From Laccaria trichodermophora (Eukaryota > Basidiomycota > Agaricomycetes > Agaricales > Hydnangiaceae): DNA of 64,000 bases. How positions within the stretch are numbered: the first letter of the stretch is position 1; the number at the start of each line of letters is the position of its first letter. The notes beneath the pieces were generated by a model. It was given only the letters and a program-made list of their open reading frames with translations, was not told the DNA's origin and searched no databases. The translations under genes were made by a program, and so were the position numbers. The stretch is from assembly GCA_018417955.1 (NCBI GenBank), contig JACTVC010000001.1, positions 930,001 to 994,000 of the forward strand, read 5' to 3'. Below, in pieces: positions 19,438 through 32,416 of the stretch.

Positions 19438-22400
19438 ATGACTGACGACTTTCTACGGCTGGTATCTCAGGCAAATCCTGCAGCAAGGATATATCAACCA
19501 GCAAGCAATGGCTACCCACCATCCGGTTCGACTCTTCCTTACAGTGACAACCAATCCCCGCAATTAATGGATCCGTTCTTCGACGATGAGGATGACAACG
19601 CGCCAGACTCCGCCTTTGGACGCCCAGCGCCTATGCAATCTCAAGAAAGTGGTCTACCTCTGGCGCGCTCAGCCGCGCCTCCTGCTGGTGTGGGAGGATC
19701 AAAAATAAGCCTCGGAGATGGTTACCCGCAAGGCTGGAACTTTGACGACGATGACTTTCGACCGGCGGACGGGCCAGCCTTTTCTGGGTCTGCATCGTTT
19801 CCTCGGCTGAAACACCCACCTCACAAACCACCAATATCCAAAACACGGAAGTGGAAATGGCCTTGGCGGAAGGAGGAAGTTTCAACTGGAGAGCGGATTA
19901 TCGCGTTGAACAGTAGCGCAGCCAACGCGGACTTCTGCTCCAATTTTATTTCAACGAGCAAATACAACGTTCTTTCCTTCGTGCCTAAATTCTTATTCGG
20001 TATGTCCACTCATCCAGTCCACACTGAGACACCACTAAGCCGATTGTAGAACAATTTTCGAAATATGCGAACTTGTTCTTCTTGTTCACTGCCTGCATCC
20101 AACAAATACCAGGCGTATCACCAACTAATAAATACACTACCATTGCCCCTTTGGCCGTTGTGCTTTTGGCTTCCGCGTTCAAAGAGATGCAAGAAGATCT
20201 GGTAAGCAGACTGAGAATGAGACATAGCTTTCCCCATCTTATTCTCGAACTTAGAAACGTCATCAATCCGACTCTGAATTGAACTCACGACTGGCCAAGG
20301 TCCTTACACCTCAATCAACGTTTGCAGAAAAGAAGTGGTTGGATATTCAAGTGGGAGATGTTGTTCGGCTGGAAAACAACGATTTTATCCCCGCCGACTT
20401 AATCATCATAAGCTCTAGTGAACCGGAAGGCTTATGTTACATCGAAACATCAAATCTAGATGGGTATGTGGTCCACCTTCTGACTTGACTTTCCCTCTAA
20501 ATCGAAACAGAGAGACCAATCTCAAAATCAAACAGGCCTCTCCACATACCGCCCCCCTCACCTCACCTTCTCTAGTCAACGCTCTTCACGGTTCCTTGCG
20601 TTCCGAACAGCCAAATAACTCTCTGTATACGTATGAAGGCACTTTAGACCTTATATCGGACGGAGGGATTCCCAAACAGATTCCGCTCGGCCCAGATCAA
20701 GTATTACTACGTGGGGCGCAACTTCGGAACACCCCGTGGGCTTATGGACTTGCAGTCTTCACAGGACATGAAACCAAGCTCATGCGCAACGCAACGTGAG
20801 TATGCGACGAGCGGTCGAGGTCTATCAGGCTAATTTTTTCTTTCCCACAAGCGCTGCGCCCATCAAGCGAACGGCGGTAGAACATCAGGTCAATTTGCAG
20901 ATCGTCTTTTTGTTCATTTTATTGCTGGCACTGTCCGTCGGGTCTACTATTGGAAGCAGCATCCGAACCTGGTTTTTTTCCAGTTCACAATGGTATCTTT
21001 TCGAATCGACGTCACTATCAGGTCGAGGTGAGTCTGATGTATGTACAGGGAGCCAGAGGCTATACTAACGCCCATCGTTAGCCAAGGGTTTCATTGAGGG
21101 TTTGTGCCATTTTGTATTGCCTTGCATCAATCTTACTCCTTTTTTTCTAGATATCCTTACTTTTATCATCTTGTATAACAATCTTATACCCATTTCCCTC
21201 ATCGTAACTATGGAAGTCGTCAAGTTTCAACAAGCCCAACTAATAAACTCCGACCTCGACATGTATTATGCTCGCACCGACACGCCAGCACTCTGCCGCA
21301 CATCATCTCTCGTCGAGGAGCTGGGTCAAATTGAATATGTTTTCAGCGACAAAACGGGGACACTCACGTGTAACGAAATGGAGTTTCGATGCTGCAGCAT
21401 TGCCGGAACAGCATACGCCGACGTAGTAGATGAGACGAAGCGGGACGGAGAGGATGGGAAGGATGGGTGGAAAACATTCACAGAGATGAGATCAATGCTG
21501 GAATCAGCAAACAACCCGTTTCTAGACGGACCTTCAACATCGCAGACTACTGCGGCAGAACAAGAAAGAACCGTTATGCACGAGTTCCTGACTCTTCTCG
21601 CCGTTTGCCATACTGTGATCCCAGAAGTCAAGGATGGGAAAACTGTGTATCAAGCGAGTAGTCCGGACGAAGCAGCTTTGGTCGCTGGAGCTGAACTTCT
21701 AGGGTACCAGTTCCACGTATGTCAGATTTTTTTTTTCAGCAAACTTTCTTGAAGTATTGATACCATTTCAGACCCGGAAACCAAAATCTGTTTTCGTCAA
21801 AATTCAAGGTCACACCCAGGAATTTGATATTCTCAATGTTTGCGAATTCAATTCGACGCGCAAGCGAATGTCGACTATAATTCGAACTCCAGAGGGGAAG
21901 ATCAAGCTGTATACGAAAGGTGCTGACACGGTCATACTAGAACGGCTTAGCAAAAATCAACCGTTCACTGAGAAAACTCTGGTTCATCTGGAGGTAAATG
22001 GGTTGTAACATGCATAAAGACACGCTTATAAAATTGCAACAGGATTATGCGACAGATGGTCTGCGAACGCTTTGTCTCGCGTTTCGTGACATCCCTGAGC
22101 AAGAATATCGACAGTGGGCGAGTATCTATGACCAGGCCGCATCAACCATCAACGGACGTGGAGAGGCCCTTGATCAGGCTGCCGAGCTAATCGAAAAGGA
22201 TCTCTTTCTCCTGGGTGCCACGGCTATTGAAGACAAGTTGCAAGATGGTGTTCCCGATACCATTCACACATTACAAATGGCCGGGATCAAGGTAAAATTG
22301 TAGAGCTTGAAGACGCCTTGAGACACTAATCAATCGCTGCAAGGTGTGGGTTCTGACTGGGGACCGACAAGAGACTGCTATCAACATCGGAATGTCTTGC

Positions 22401-24340
22401 CGACTGATTTCAGAATCCATGAACTTAGTAAGTCTTTCATTGCCATCGATGGGGGCTGGACTTATCATACACCAGGTCATTGTCAATGAAGGGGACTCCA
22501 AAGATACGCAGAATTTTTTGACAAAACGCCTTTCTGCCATAAAAAACCAACGGAACTCCGGTGAACTTGAGGACCTTGCGCTTATCATTGGTCAGTCTCA
22601 TCACGATATCTCTTGGCAAAATTTGACGATTCATTAGATGGGAAGAGTCTTGGCTTTGCTCTGGAAAAAGACTTGTCAAAAATATTCTTGGAGCTTGCTA
22701 TCATGTGCAAGGCTGTAATCTGTTGTGGGTAACGGGCGAAACACTTGCTTTTTAAACGGTTTGACCTATTTATTTTAGGCCGAGTATCACCGCTGCAGAA
22801 AGCGCTTGTCGTGAAATTGGTCAAGAAAAATCAAAAGGCTATTCTCCTCGCCATTGGTGATGGTGCCAACGATGTCAGCATGATTCAGGCAGCCCACGTC
22901 GGTGTCGGCATCTCTGGAGTTGAGGTAAACAAGTTTTTTTTCAACATTACTCAAATATACACATGACTTTCTTTATCCAGGGACTTCAAGCCGCTCGTTC
23001 AGCTGATATTGCCATCTCGCAATTCCGGTTTTTGAAAAAACTCCTTCTAGTTCATGGCGCCTGGAGTTATAGACGGTTGTCCAAACTTATCCTTTGTAAG
23101 TGCTTGGTTAAACTAGACCTTCAACGTTTCAACGCTTACGTTCTATACTAGATTCGTTCTACAAGAATATTGTGTTGTACATGACGCAATTCTGGGTATG
23201 TATCCAATATCTGTATCCCTCTGTCTATGAGCTAAACTCAAACCAGTATTCGTTTTTCAACAACTTCTCAGGCCAAATTGCCTACGAGTCATGGACATTA
23301 TCTATGTACAACGTTGTTTTCACTGTCCTCCCTCCACTTGTTATCGGAATTTTCGACCAGTTTGTATCAGCAAGAATATTGGACCGATACCCGCAACTTT
23401 ATATCCTTGGCCAGAGAAATGAGTTTTTCACGAAGACAGCATTTTGGCTTTGGGTTGCAAATGCTCTATATCATAGCCTTGTGAGATATCTATTATTCTT
23501 CTAATTGATTGGGGCTTCTTTGACTCCGACCCCAGATTTTATATGGTTTCTCTGTGATCTTGTTTTGGGGAGACCTCAAGCTGTCCGATGGTTTTGACAG
23601 TGGCCATTGGTTCTGGGGGACGACTCTGTACCTCGCTGTACTCCTCACTGTGCTGGGAAAGGCTGCGCTGATCTCTGAGTAAGTTGTTGCACTTGAACCC
23701 TGGTAAACGTTCCCACTGACCTTCCCCTCAAGTTTATGGACGAAGTACACGGTTATTGGTATGTTCACCTTGAGGAAAGTAACCTCGTACACTTTCTCAC
23801 CCTCGATTTAGCTATCCCTGGGTCGTTCATTTTCACCATGTGTTTTCTACCCCTCTATGCGGTCGTCGCTCCTGCTATTGGCTTTTCGACGGAGTATTCT
23901 GGTATCGTTCATCGGCTGTGGACGAATAGTGTCTTTTATTTTGTTCTCATGTTCATCCCGATCTTCTGCCTCGTGCGGGACTTTGTCTGGAAATAGTTCG
24001 TTTCTTTGTGGTGAGTAGTGGCTTCAGCTGACCCTTGTCCGCAGCTATCGCAGAACGTACATGCCGTCATCGTATCACATCGCACAGGAACTCCAAAAGT
24101 ACAACATTCCCGATTACCGGCCGAGGCAAGAACAGTATGTATAAACTGGATGTTCCCACAGATTCCGGTTCTCACCCATCTTGCAGGTTTCAAAAGGCGA
24201 TCAAGAAAGTCCGTGCAACGCAGCGCATGCGGCGGAATCGTGGATTTGCTTTCAGCCAAACGGAGAGTGCAGGAAAACAGGAGCAGGCTAAGATCATTCG
24301 AGCGTACGATACATCGAATGCAAGGCCGTCTGGTTACTAG
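19438..24340 (+). CDS. DRS2: P4-type ATPase, Drs2-class phospholipid flippase
   Basis: Twenty-one exons joined by 47-56-bp introns give 1286 residues, normal for Drs2. A disordered acidic and proline-rich N-tail leads into ERIIALN and [13 protein letters not shown]4 hallmarks follow in order: NLDGETNLK (dephosphorylation loop), [10 protein letters not shown] (PISL in membrane segment 4), [12 protein letters not shown] (phosphorylated Asp near residue 534), SPDEAALV (nucleotide domain), TGDRQETA and [12 protein letters not shown] (hinge). The C-terminal membrane segments end in [12 protein letters not shown]...[10 protein letters not shown]. The enzyme moves phosphatidylserine or ethanolamine to the cytosolic leaflet of trans-Golgi or endosomal membranes, with a Cdc50-type partner. 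Two exons are tiny: 18 bp (21,082-21,099) and 26 bp (23,733-23,758). A broken copy of part of it lies at 12,010-12,270. Confidence 0.95.
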
Positions 24341-25120
24341 ACTAGAGACCAGGACAGTGTATTAACTGAGAACATCTTACTTTCCTATTTTGGTCGGTGG
24401 GTGACAAGACGTACGAAATGACGCCAGTGGTGGCTTGCAACGAGACGATGGTGATGGGCCATGGCAACCTAAGATATTTTTCGAACGTCGAGGTGGCGCA
24501 TGGCTTCGTATGGCCGGTGGGTGCCAAGAGATTTCAGTTGAGCCTCATGTTTCCTTCAAAACTTCCTCCACTCAATAATTATACCCAATCATTTGCCCTC
24601 AAAAATGCTTGTCCATTATGTATACTAGGTCCATGATATCAGTTCCAGCTCCGATAACCAAATGGGGCCAGTATTGATGCAATGAGCGGAGGCACAATAG
24701 GCTGCATAACTCGGAACTGAGTAGGGCTACTCTACTGCGCTATTGGAACAATGTCAAAATCTGGTAATAAGGTGAGTTCAATGGGGAATGGGCTTGGCCC
24801 TCCCGTGCCGGCAGCAGTTGCCGGGACGACAACAATCAGTGATACAAAGTTGATACAAGGACGCGATGACCCTCGCTGGTCCCACAGGGCCACAGGCTTC
24901 ACAAATATATACCTACATACTTAGTTTAATTTACCGTTGCTGCGCATCCCCAGCTTCCCCGTTGTCAACGTCGTTCCCGAGACTGGGTCTCTTATTTCTT
25001 TCTTCTTTTTTCTTTCACTTCTTTTTCACCCTTTGAACTCATCCTTGGCCGGATCATTCACGTTGCATCTCGCGTCAGGAACGCTGCTCTGATATTCATC
25101 TCTTCTAATCACCACCCACC
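24341..25120. other. Intergenic, flippase 3' flank and noxR promoter
   Basis: No gene is seen. The final 160 bases are C/T-rich (runs such as TTTCTTCTTTTTTC), as is common just upstream of basidiomycete start codons. Confidence 0.5.
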
Positions 25121-27243
25121 ATGTCTCTCAAGGCAGAGCTCGAAACTTGGGCAGCAGCCCTAAAGGCATACGACGAGGAGGACTTTGAAAAGTCCCTGGA
25201 TCTCTTCTCTGTGAGTTGTTGTCCTATTTGTCGCCTGCTCAACTCACCTTCCATCAAAGCGTATTGCGGATTCTTCCAAGATTCTTACCAATATTGGCTT
25301 GATTTATGCGACTCTTGGAGAACACGAAGCCGCCGTTCAGCGCTTCATTGAAGCCACAAACTTCGATCAATATTTGGCTGTCGCGTGAGTCTCCATAGAT
25401 TCGGCGCTGGTAGCGAGTCAGGTCTCTTACATTTAGAGTTGACAACCTCCGACATTCCGCCTACATTTATCCATCCAGTTTCTAATCTTTCTTGTAGATA
25501 TTTCCAATGCGGAGTGTCCAACTTTCTCCTGGCGCGCTACGAGCTGGCGTACAAGGATTTTGAGGAAGCATTGCTGTATCTTCGTGGAAATCAGGCCATG
25601 TATGTCGTATCTATGGTTGACCCATATTTGCCTTACTCAAGTATACCCGCCCACAGAAACTATGAACAACTTGGGCTCAAATTCAGGTTATTTTCTGCCG
25701 AGGTCTTGTTTAATAAAGGCCTAGCCCAAATCTACATGGGCCGCGCACAAGAAGGTTTGGCGGACATGGAAGAGGCGAGACGGGAGAAAGCGACTGATGA
25801 ACATAATGTTATTGACGATGCAATTCAAGAACGTGGCGAAGGATATACTGTCTTCAGTATTGTACGTCCAGTCGGATGCATGAAACCCTTTTTGTTAACT
25901 CCCTTATTAGCCAGTTGGAGTGCTTTATCGTCCCTCCGAAAAGAAACTTAAGAATTCGATGCAAAAAGATTATATGGGAAAGGCTGTAAATTATTCTAGG
26001 CCCGTTCAATAAGTGTGTTCTCTTAACATGTCTCTTCAGAAACTCGTCGCAGCAAGTGATCCCAACGACGTTTTCACTACTTTCACGGGTTCAACACGAT
26101 TGAAGCAAGGAATCTCGCCTTCGGGAGTCTTTATCGATCGCCCCGATATAGAGAGCGCCATGATCCCTTCTGTGACACGTAGTGCTTCGGTGCCATCCAG
26201 CAATGCTCCATCGCGTAAGTCAAAAATAATCGACGATTTTAGTGCCGTTCTCAATCTTTCTTGCAGGGCAACCCGCTGATGGAGTAAGGTTGGCTGGAGT
26301 TGAGCGGTCTAGGACGACTATGAACCCGCCGCAGAGTGCAAGGTTAGCCTCCTCTAATAAGGGACCACCTCCCCGGCCACCAATGTCAGCAGGCGCTTCG
26401 ATTGGAAGGAGTAATACCAATATTACTCCAAGCCGCCCTTCTCCTAATGCGACCATTGGCGGACCGGTACGAGGTTTGAGCGTCCGACGACCTGGAAACG
26501 CGTCTCCGGGTAATTCTTCTCCCCCGAGGGCCCCTCCAAAAGGTTAGTTGCCATTGCTTATTTTGTTATGCCCGATGACACATAAACGTTCCTTTAGATG
26601 ACGCTCGATTGACTGAGTTTTACGACGATTATCTCGATTCTTATGGAGGGGATGCACCTATCCCGCCAATTGCACAGCCTGGACCTGACCGTATAGCATG
26701 GGCCCGCACAAACGCAAATCCTAATTATCCGCTCGTCCGCAGTGGCTCCCGTAGTGCACCTACCAGCCAATATTCACCAAGTTCCTACGGGGGCGGTGGG
26801 TCATTGCGACGCAAAGTTACGAAGAGAAATAATCCCCGGGCGCCAAGCAGAGTACAAAGTACATATGAAGAGGAGGAAGAGGGATATGTCAGCGGGGAAT
26901 ATGAAGACGGACCATTTGAACTGACGCTGATCCGTGTCAAGGTTTATATTGTTGACGATCTGTTACCCCGCAAAGTCTGATCTTCGATCCACAGCTCCAT
27001 TATCAGGATGACACAAGAGGCATGACGCTTACTCCCGACACCCCCTTCGCCGACTTCATGGATAAAGTCACGGCGAAATTTGGCAAGCAGATAAACGGGC
27101 TTGGCCTTAAATTTAAGGACGAAGATGGCGGAAAGGTTACCTTGCGGGATGAGTCCGATTACGAACTCGCAATTGAAACAGCACGCGAAAGCGCGAAGGG
27201 GAAGCCTGAGGGTAGATTGGAACTGTGGTGTACGGATCTCTAG
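25121..27243 (+). CDS. noxR: NADPH oxidase regulatory subunit NoxR (p67phox-like)
   Basis: Nine exons give 546 residues. Residues about 1-185 form tetratricopeptide repeats (LKAELETWAAALKAYDEEDF, NIGLIYATLGEHEAAVQRFI, CGVSNFLLARYELAYKDFEE, NKGLAQIYMGRAQEGLADME). An activation-type segment with VGVLYRPSEKK and KLVAASD follows. The middle is Pro, Ser and Arg rich. The C-terminus is a PB1 domain (FELTLIRVK...LKFKDEDGGKVTL to LELWCTDL). TPR plus PB1 without a terminal SH3 is the fungal NoxR layout. With Rac-GTP it activates Nox enzymes that make superoxide for hyphal growth and fruiting. The third exon follows an unusually long 113-bp intron (25,385-25,497). Confidence 0.93.
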
Positions 27244-27373
27244 ATTTTTGGGAATTGGATGGAAAGATACATACATTATGGATAATTTGTACCTTTACTG
27301 TGTACTGCTACAGTTATGACTAAGCAAAGTTTTTCGATATTCGTTTTCCTTTACACACTGTTTCCCAATTTGA

Positions 27374-28656
27374 ATGGGTCTCGGAGGCAGGAAAATCAAG
27401 CAGCGGATTCCTGATGACCCCAGGAATCTGTCGTGGGCAGACGGTATGACCTCCTCGCCTCCTTCCATACTCTTTACCAATATCACATAGACGCTGCTAG
27501 GTTTGGCTCCAACTACCTCTCAAAGTTTGGCTGGGATGCCTCCCAAGGCTTAGGCGTGGATGGCGGGGGAAGAACATCCCACATCAAAGTCTCTCACAAA
27601 CTCGACATGCTCGGTATTGGCGCAGCGCACCAGAAAGACCCAAATGGGATCGCTTGGAAGCAAAACAAGGATTTTGAAAATTTGCTCAAACGACTTAATA
27701 AGAATGCAACGGAAAATGTGGACAGCAAGGAGGAGCAGGGTGTGGTAGAGGAGGAGAAGCCAAAAAAGAAGCGGAAACAAAAAGGGGACGAGGAGAAGGA
27801 CAAGAAGAAGAAACGACGGAAAACTGAAGACGCTGCACCGCCAGCTGATGAGGTTGTCCCGAATCCATTACCTGCCGATCCTGCGCCAGTGAGGGTTGCT
27901 CCTCGATATAGAGCGTACGCGTCCTTTTCGTTGTATTGTTTCCCTGGCTAATACTACCCTTCCAGGCATCGCGCGAGAGCTATCGCTGCCAAATCCATCA
28001 CCTCCAAATCAGCTGCTGCCATCTCAGAAATATTAGGTATCGCGCCCTCCTCTGTGCTCCCTGTTACCACCCAAACAACTGGGAAATTAACATCGCTGAC
28101 GGACGATGCAACAATCGAAAAGTTGACCACTTCCTCCAAAAGCGTCGCGGATTATTTCAAAGAGAAGCTTCTCGTTCGGGCAACGCAATCGGAATCAACT
28201 ACGCCAATATCCGAGCAGGACGCGTATGATCTTCCTAGAGGTGGCCTGGGGTCCAGTCGTGCGCGTTTCGAGATTGAAGAAGACGATTCCGAGATGGGGG
28301 CACGCCGTGTCGGGTTATCAAAGTTTTCCTCACTCATGTCATCCCAATTCCTTGCTGCTACTTCCTCGCTTTCCACACCTCCGGAAATAACTGAAAATGA
28401 AGACGTTGCAACGGTTCAGCTGGACGTGGTGGAGGAAGAGCAGACGAGTGAAGGAAAGAAAAGGAGAAAGAAAAAGAAAGGGGATAAAGATGAGAAAAAA
28501 GAAAAGGGAAAGAAGGATAAAGTCACTAGAACGGAAGTCAAGGATCCAGATACCCTCCAGACTGCTTCATTAGACGATGTGGATAGAAAGGCGAGGAAAG
28601 CGCAACGAAAGGCGGAGAAGAAGGCAAGAAAAGCTGCCGAAAACAATCTTCATTAG
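27374..28656 (+). CDS. PXR1: G-patch protein, PINX1/PXR1-like
   Basis: Introns 27,444-27,490 and 27,915-27,965 give 394 residues starting MGLGGRKIKQRIPDDP. The G-patch sits at about residues 24-70 (FGSNYLSKFGWDASQGLG, then HKLDMLGIGA), with the WKQNKDFENLLKRLN extension typical of this family. The remainder is low-complexity Lys and Glu (KKKRKQKGDEEKDKKKKRRK) with a Lys-rich tail, as in nucleolar proteins. Homologues stimulate the DEAH helicase Prp43 in rRNA and snoRNA processing and can inhibit telomerase. It starts 130 bp after noxR on the same strand and ends 62 bp from the convergent lipase. Confidence 0.88.
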
Positions 28657-28718
28657 CTTGACCAAATATATATACCGACTGTCTTTCCGAAACCCCGTCC
28701 GCCCAACTTGATATTGAA

Positions 28719-30286
28719 TTAGAGTTCGTTTGAGATGGCATCATCTACAATAGTCCCGTTCTCTGCTAAGATGTCCTCCTGATCTCCCGTAAACTGATCA
28801 AGGGCAAGCAGTACCTCGGGTATAACGTCTTTATCGACATGCTTGCCCCAGAGAATGTCCAAGTGTTCGTAACTATGCAGCCTTCTTGCCAGAGTATGTT
28901 CCGGCAATTGAGCTAGCATTGTATCAATGTCCACCAAGCTGTCCGAATCACCATAGAGCAGCACGATTGGAGTGACGATATTACGTGTGGGGAAGCGTGC
29001 CGGTCGATAAGAGCTGACGGAAGTTCGGGCGACGGGGGAGAGGACGTCATCGTCGTACATCTGGAACGCCCCATTTCGCATTATTTGGAACCAATGCACA
29101 ACTGACTTGACAGACGCGAAAGAGTACAAGTGGGCGTATGCAGCAATCTTTTGCTGCGTCGAAATATTACGGCTGTGCCAGTTGAATAACCAGACCAGGG
29201 ATCTGTCAATGACTTGGGCGAATATAGGTGGGTAGAGTATGGATTGCCACATTGTGGCAGAGGATAGAATTGATTTGCGGCCAAAGAAAAGAAATAATAA
29301 AGTTGGCCTGTGGGCAGACTATTGAGATGGTTATTCCGCTTGAATGTAGTGAGCAGACATACGATGATTTCATAAGACCATCGACAATGGGTGCTGCCAA
29401 CCCGGCAGGGCTCATAGCAGGTGCTAGAGCGATAAAAACATTGACTTTCTCGTTAAGCTGAGGATGTATGCTAAGGGCTGCAAAAGCCTGAGCAGTGCCC
29501 TGACTAAAACCAATATAGCTTAATTTTTCGGCTTTCGTGACTTGAAGAATATAGGTGATTGAGTCTGGAATATCATGCCAAGCAAAGTCGTCAATGCTGG
29601 GTACATAACTCTGTCTTAGCTTGTCGAAATATAAAATCATGCGGAAATCGAACCTGAAATCCCAAAACTTTGACGACCTGGGACTGTGGTGGATAGATTT
29701 CTTGGAATACTTGTTTCCTCTGTCCTCGGTATGGTTTATGAGCAGCAACATGGATTGAGATATAAAAAACACGCTACCGGTTGTTCCCAAACCATACATC
29801 ATATCCTCGCTCCACCAACGCAAAGGCCAAGGAGCGTTTAGGATCCGTCAAACAGACCCATATCTCGCTGTTCATGAGAAGACCATGATGAAGGTAGACG
29901 ATGGGCTTCCCGGTACTCGTCCCTGGGTTGGTTCTCCTTTCACCCATCTTGGAGGGGAGCCGATGGAGCCCCAAAAGGTAGCCATCCTTGGTCAGGACGA
30001 CATGTTCCTCATGAGTGTACCCATACAAGCTGCAGAGTTCGCCAAAGTCTCTTGCGTTGAGAACACGGTCGCAGGCCTTCTTCTCGTCGGTTTTTTCCCG
30101 TTTGTTGCCGCGGATGTGGTGGAAGAGTGCGCGGGATCGTCGATAGAACCAATTAATTACCGGCTTTGGCAATAAGAGAACGATGACGAGACGTAAAAGA
30201 GACTCGAAGGCCAGAAAAGTAAAACCAAGGACGAGGGCGGTATAATCACTCGAAGAAAGTCGACCAATCAATGGAACGCGGGGCAT
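28719..30286 (-). CDS. Membrane-anchored sterol-ester/acylglycerol lipase (Tgl1/Yeh type)
   Basis: Four exons (introns 29,720-29,777, 29,597-29,653 and 29,308-29,362) give 465 residues. An N-terminal membrane anchor (TALVLGFTFLAFESLLRLVI) precedes the lipase lid region with GYTHEEHVVLTKDGYLLGLH. The alpha/beta hydrolase core follows: LHHGLLMNSEIWV, WFGNNRG, nucleophile Ser in YIGFSQGTAQ, Asp in LLYGDSDSLVD and His in SYEHLDILWG. This is a complete triad and matches the AB-hydrolase-associated lipase family, which hydrolyses steryl esters or triacylglycerol at lipid droplets or ER. A tRNA gene lies 26 bp upstream of the start codon. Tgl1 versus Yeh1/2 cannot be resolved by eye. Confidence 0.9.
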
Positions 30287-30311
30287 AGGAGCAAGACAAA
30301 AATAGTTGTCA

Positions 30312-30405
30312 AGGTGCTACCAGGGCTCGAACCTGGGTTTCGGGAATTTACAGATGTGCTCATTTTCGTCAAAATCCCGAGTGATAACCACTACACTATA
30401 GCACC
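30312..30405 (-). tRNA. tRNA-Gln (anticodon UUG) with a 22-nt intron
   Basis: On the minus strand GGTGCTA pairs with TAGCACC as acceptor stem. GTG/CAC form the D stem, CGGGA/TCCCG the anticodon stem and CCAGG/CCTGG the T stem around TTCGAGC. The anticodon loop reads TTTTGA then T, giving TTG (reads CAA). A 22-nt insertion at 30,347-30,368 follows position 37, the canonical tRNA intron site. Internal promoter boxes are intact. CCA is not encoded. The gene sits between the TFIIIA stop and the lipase start. Confidence 0.92.
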
Positions 30406-30422
30406 CGTAGCAACTATTTTCT

Positions 30423-32098
30423 CTATTGCCTCTGATTTCTAACCCAACTTTCTACGGTCCCTTTCATAGCTTCAATTCCGTGCGTACCCCGTAAATGACG
30501 TCTAAAATCATACGCCCGGCTGAATACGTATCCACAGTTCGAAGTCGTTGATAAGGTCTTGTCCAAGGTTTCGTATTCCAGGTCGTCCAAATCTGGGTAC
30601 GGGCATCGCAATCCTCTAGCAGTTGCAAGAATCGCCTTCGCATGATTTTCGTATGCCACACCAGTAATGACGTCAATGTCCAAAGCCGTTGAGCCACTAG
30701 GCTTGGGAGCTAATTTCTCTTCATCTTCTTCCGAAGAAGCAGCCTCTGATGACGACGAAGGGTGCGCTTTCGAAAGGTGACGTTGAAGTAGATGTTTATA
30801 TCCAAATGCTTGCCCGCAATCAGCTTCAGGGCATATGTAATCCCGCTTGCCGAGATGCTTCACATTGGTGTGGGTGACCAGCGCTTTTTTCTGTATTGTG
30901 CATTAGCAAGAGCGAATGTGGAAGGTGGTGAACCCACAGATTTAAAATCTTTTGCACAACCATCCACATCGCACTTCCAGTCTCTTCCCAATTCGCCGCC
31001 TCTTCTTTTCTTTTTCGCAGGCAATTCAGTATCATCATCGTCCTGTTCGGAATCGGCTGCTACGTTATCTAGTTCCGCCTCGAGATCGCGCTGTTTGTGT
31101 AGCTTCTGGTGGGCCCGAAGACCTTTTTGCGTTGTAAATACCCGGCCGTTGCATGAAGGATGGGTGCAACTGGGAGGGTGGGAGGACCGAATGTGATGCT
31201 GGAGCGCGGTCCAAGTTTGGAAAAAAACCGGTGCTTCCCCATGTTGCGCAAGGCAGTTCAGATGAGCGCAAGTGTAACGATTCTCTGAATGATAGATATT
31301 AGAGTGCATGCGAAGGGATGTAGTAGACTACTAACCATCATGAGTTCTCTGGTGTGTTCGTAGGTGTTGATTTGTGTCGAAAGATCTTGCGCATCCAGTA
31401 TGATCACATTGATAGGGCTTTGTTCCAGGTGGTGCGTGTACGGAACATTCGTGGGCACGCAGTTGGTGGTGTTTAGAAAATGTCTCATCACATCCCTCAG
31501 CAGAACACTATCGCCCATTTTATGAGAATGAAATAGGGATGTCAACAACTAATACTAACCGAGAATGGTTTCACTCCATTGTGCCAGTTTTTATGGACGT
31601 TGAGGTGCTGAGAGGTCCAGAAACGCTTCCCGCATTGAGTTTTATCGCACAAAAACGGTTTCGCAGAATCAGGAAGATGGGTGCGTGCATGAGCGTGTAG
31701 ATGAGTTTCTCTAAGATAAGATTTTTGACAGGTTTCGCATACGAATGGCCTCTGAAAAGATAGTTAGATGGTGTAAATATATTGGGAGAAGGGCGACATA
31801 CATCGCCTGTGTGGGTTCGTTCATGTTCAATCAGACGGGACGGTTTAGTGTAGGCCTTTTCACAAGAGTCGTAAGTGCATTTGTAGCGCCTCTTGGTGGG
31901 TGGGACGAGGCGCCCGTTGATGAGAATGGGAGGCTCAGAAGATGTAGCTGGGCATTGGTATGATTCGTCCGACTCTGACAGGATGCGCGTTGGCTCAGGA
32001 CTGGAAGCAAGATGTAAAACCAAGGCTGCTTTGCTACTCGACGCCTTGCGCTTCCCGAGAACGGTCTTGGATTGGATCACTGTCGTGCTAGAAGCCAT
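30423..32098 (-). CDS. TFC2: Transcription factor IIIA, C2H2 zinc-finger protein
   Basis: Five exons (introns 31,752-31,801, 31,508-31,559, 31,285-31,335 and 30,891-30,937) give 491 residues. After a basic N-tail come tandem C2H2 fingers: YKCTYDSCEKAYTKPSRLIE, FVCETCQKSYLRETHLHAH, FLCDKTQCGKRFWTSQHL, FSCSEGCDETFSKHHQLRAH, YQCDHTGCARSFDTNQHLRT, then YTCAHLNCLAQ, CTHPSCNGRVFTTQKGLRAH, WKCDVDGCAKDF and YICPEADCGQAFGYKHLL. An acidic spacer between fingers and a degenerate terminal finger complete it. Nine fingers in this arrangement are diagnostic of TFIIIA, which binds the 5S rRNA gene and 5S RNA to recruit RNA polymerase III machinery. The symbol follows the fission and budding yeast usage loosely. 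Confidence 0.88.
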
Positions 32099-32416
32099 TC
32101 AGCGCAAAGTGTCAATGAACGTGGTCACCGTATGGTAAAAACTTTTAAATACTAATAGCGAGCATATATGTACACGTGATGGCAATAACTTCAAAACATG
32201 CACACACGCGTTTTTGCAATTTGCATCTGGCCGTCATTCAACTGGGCCAAATTAAGCCCATGACTATTCAACGAAGAAATCGCTCGACCCGGGCCACAAC
32301 CTTCGTGACCAATGTGTAGATGTCAGCCACCCTAAACACTTCAAACGTAAACCAATCGAGGTCAGCCTCTACACCTTTCATCTTTAGTCGTAAACGGCGT
32401 TCTTACTGCTCCAACC
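32099..32416. promoter_or_regulatory. Divergent promoter region between TFIIIA and the next gene
   Basis: 318 bp separates two start codons facing away from each other. No coding potential is seen. It contains an ACACGCGT word and A/T-rich patches but no element I can name. Confidence 0.5.
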
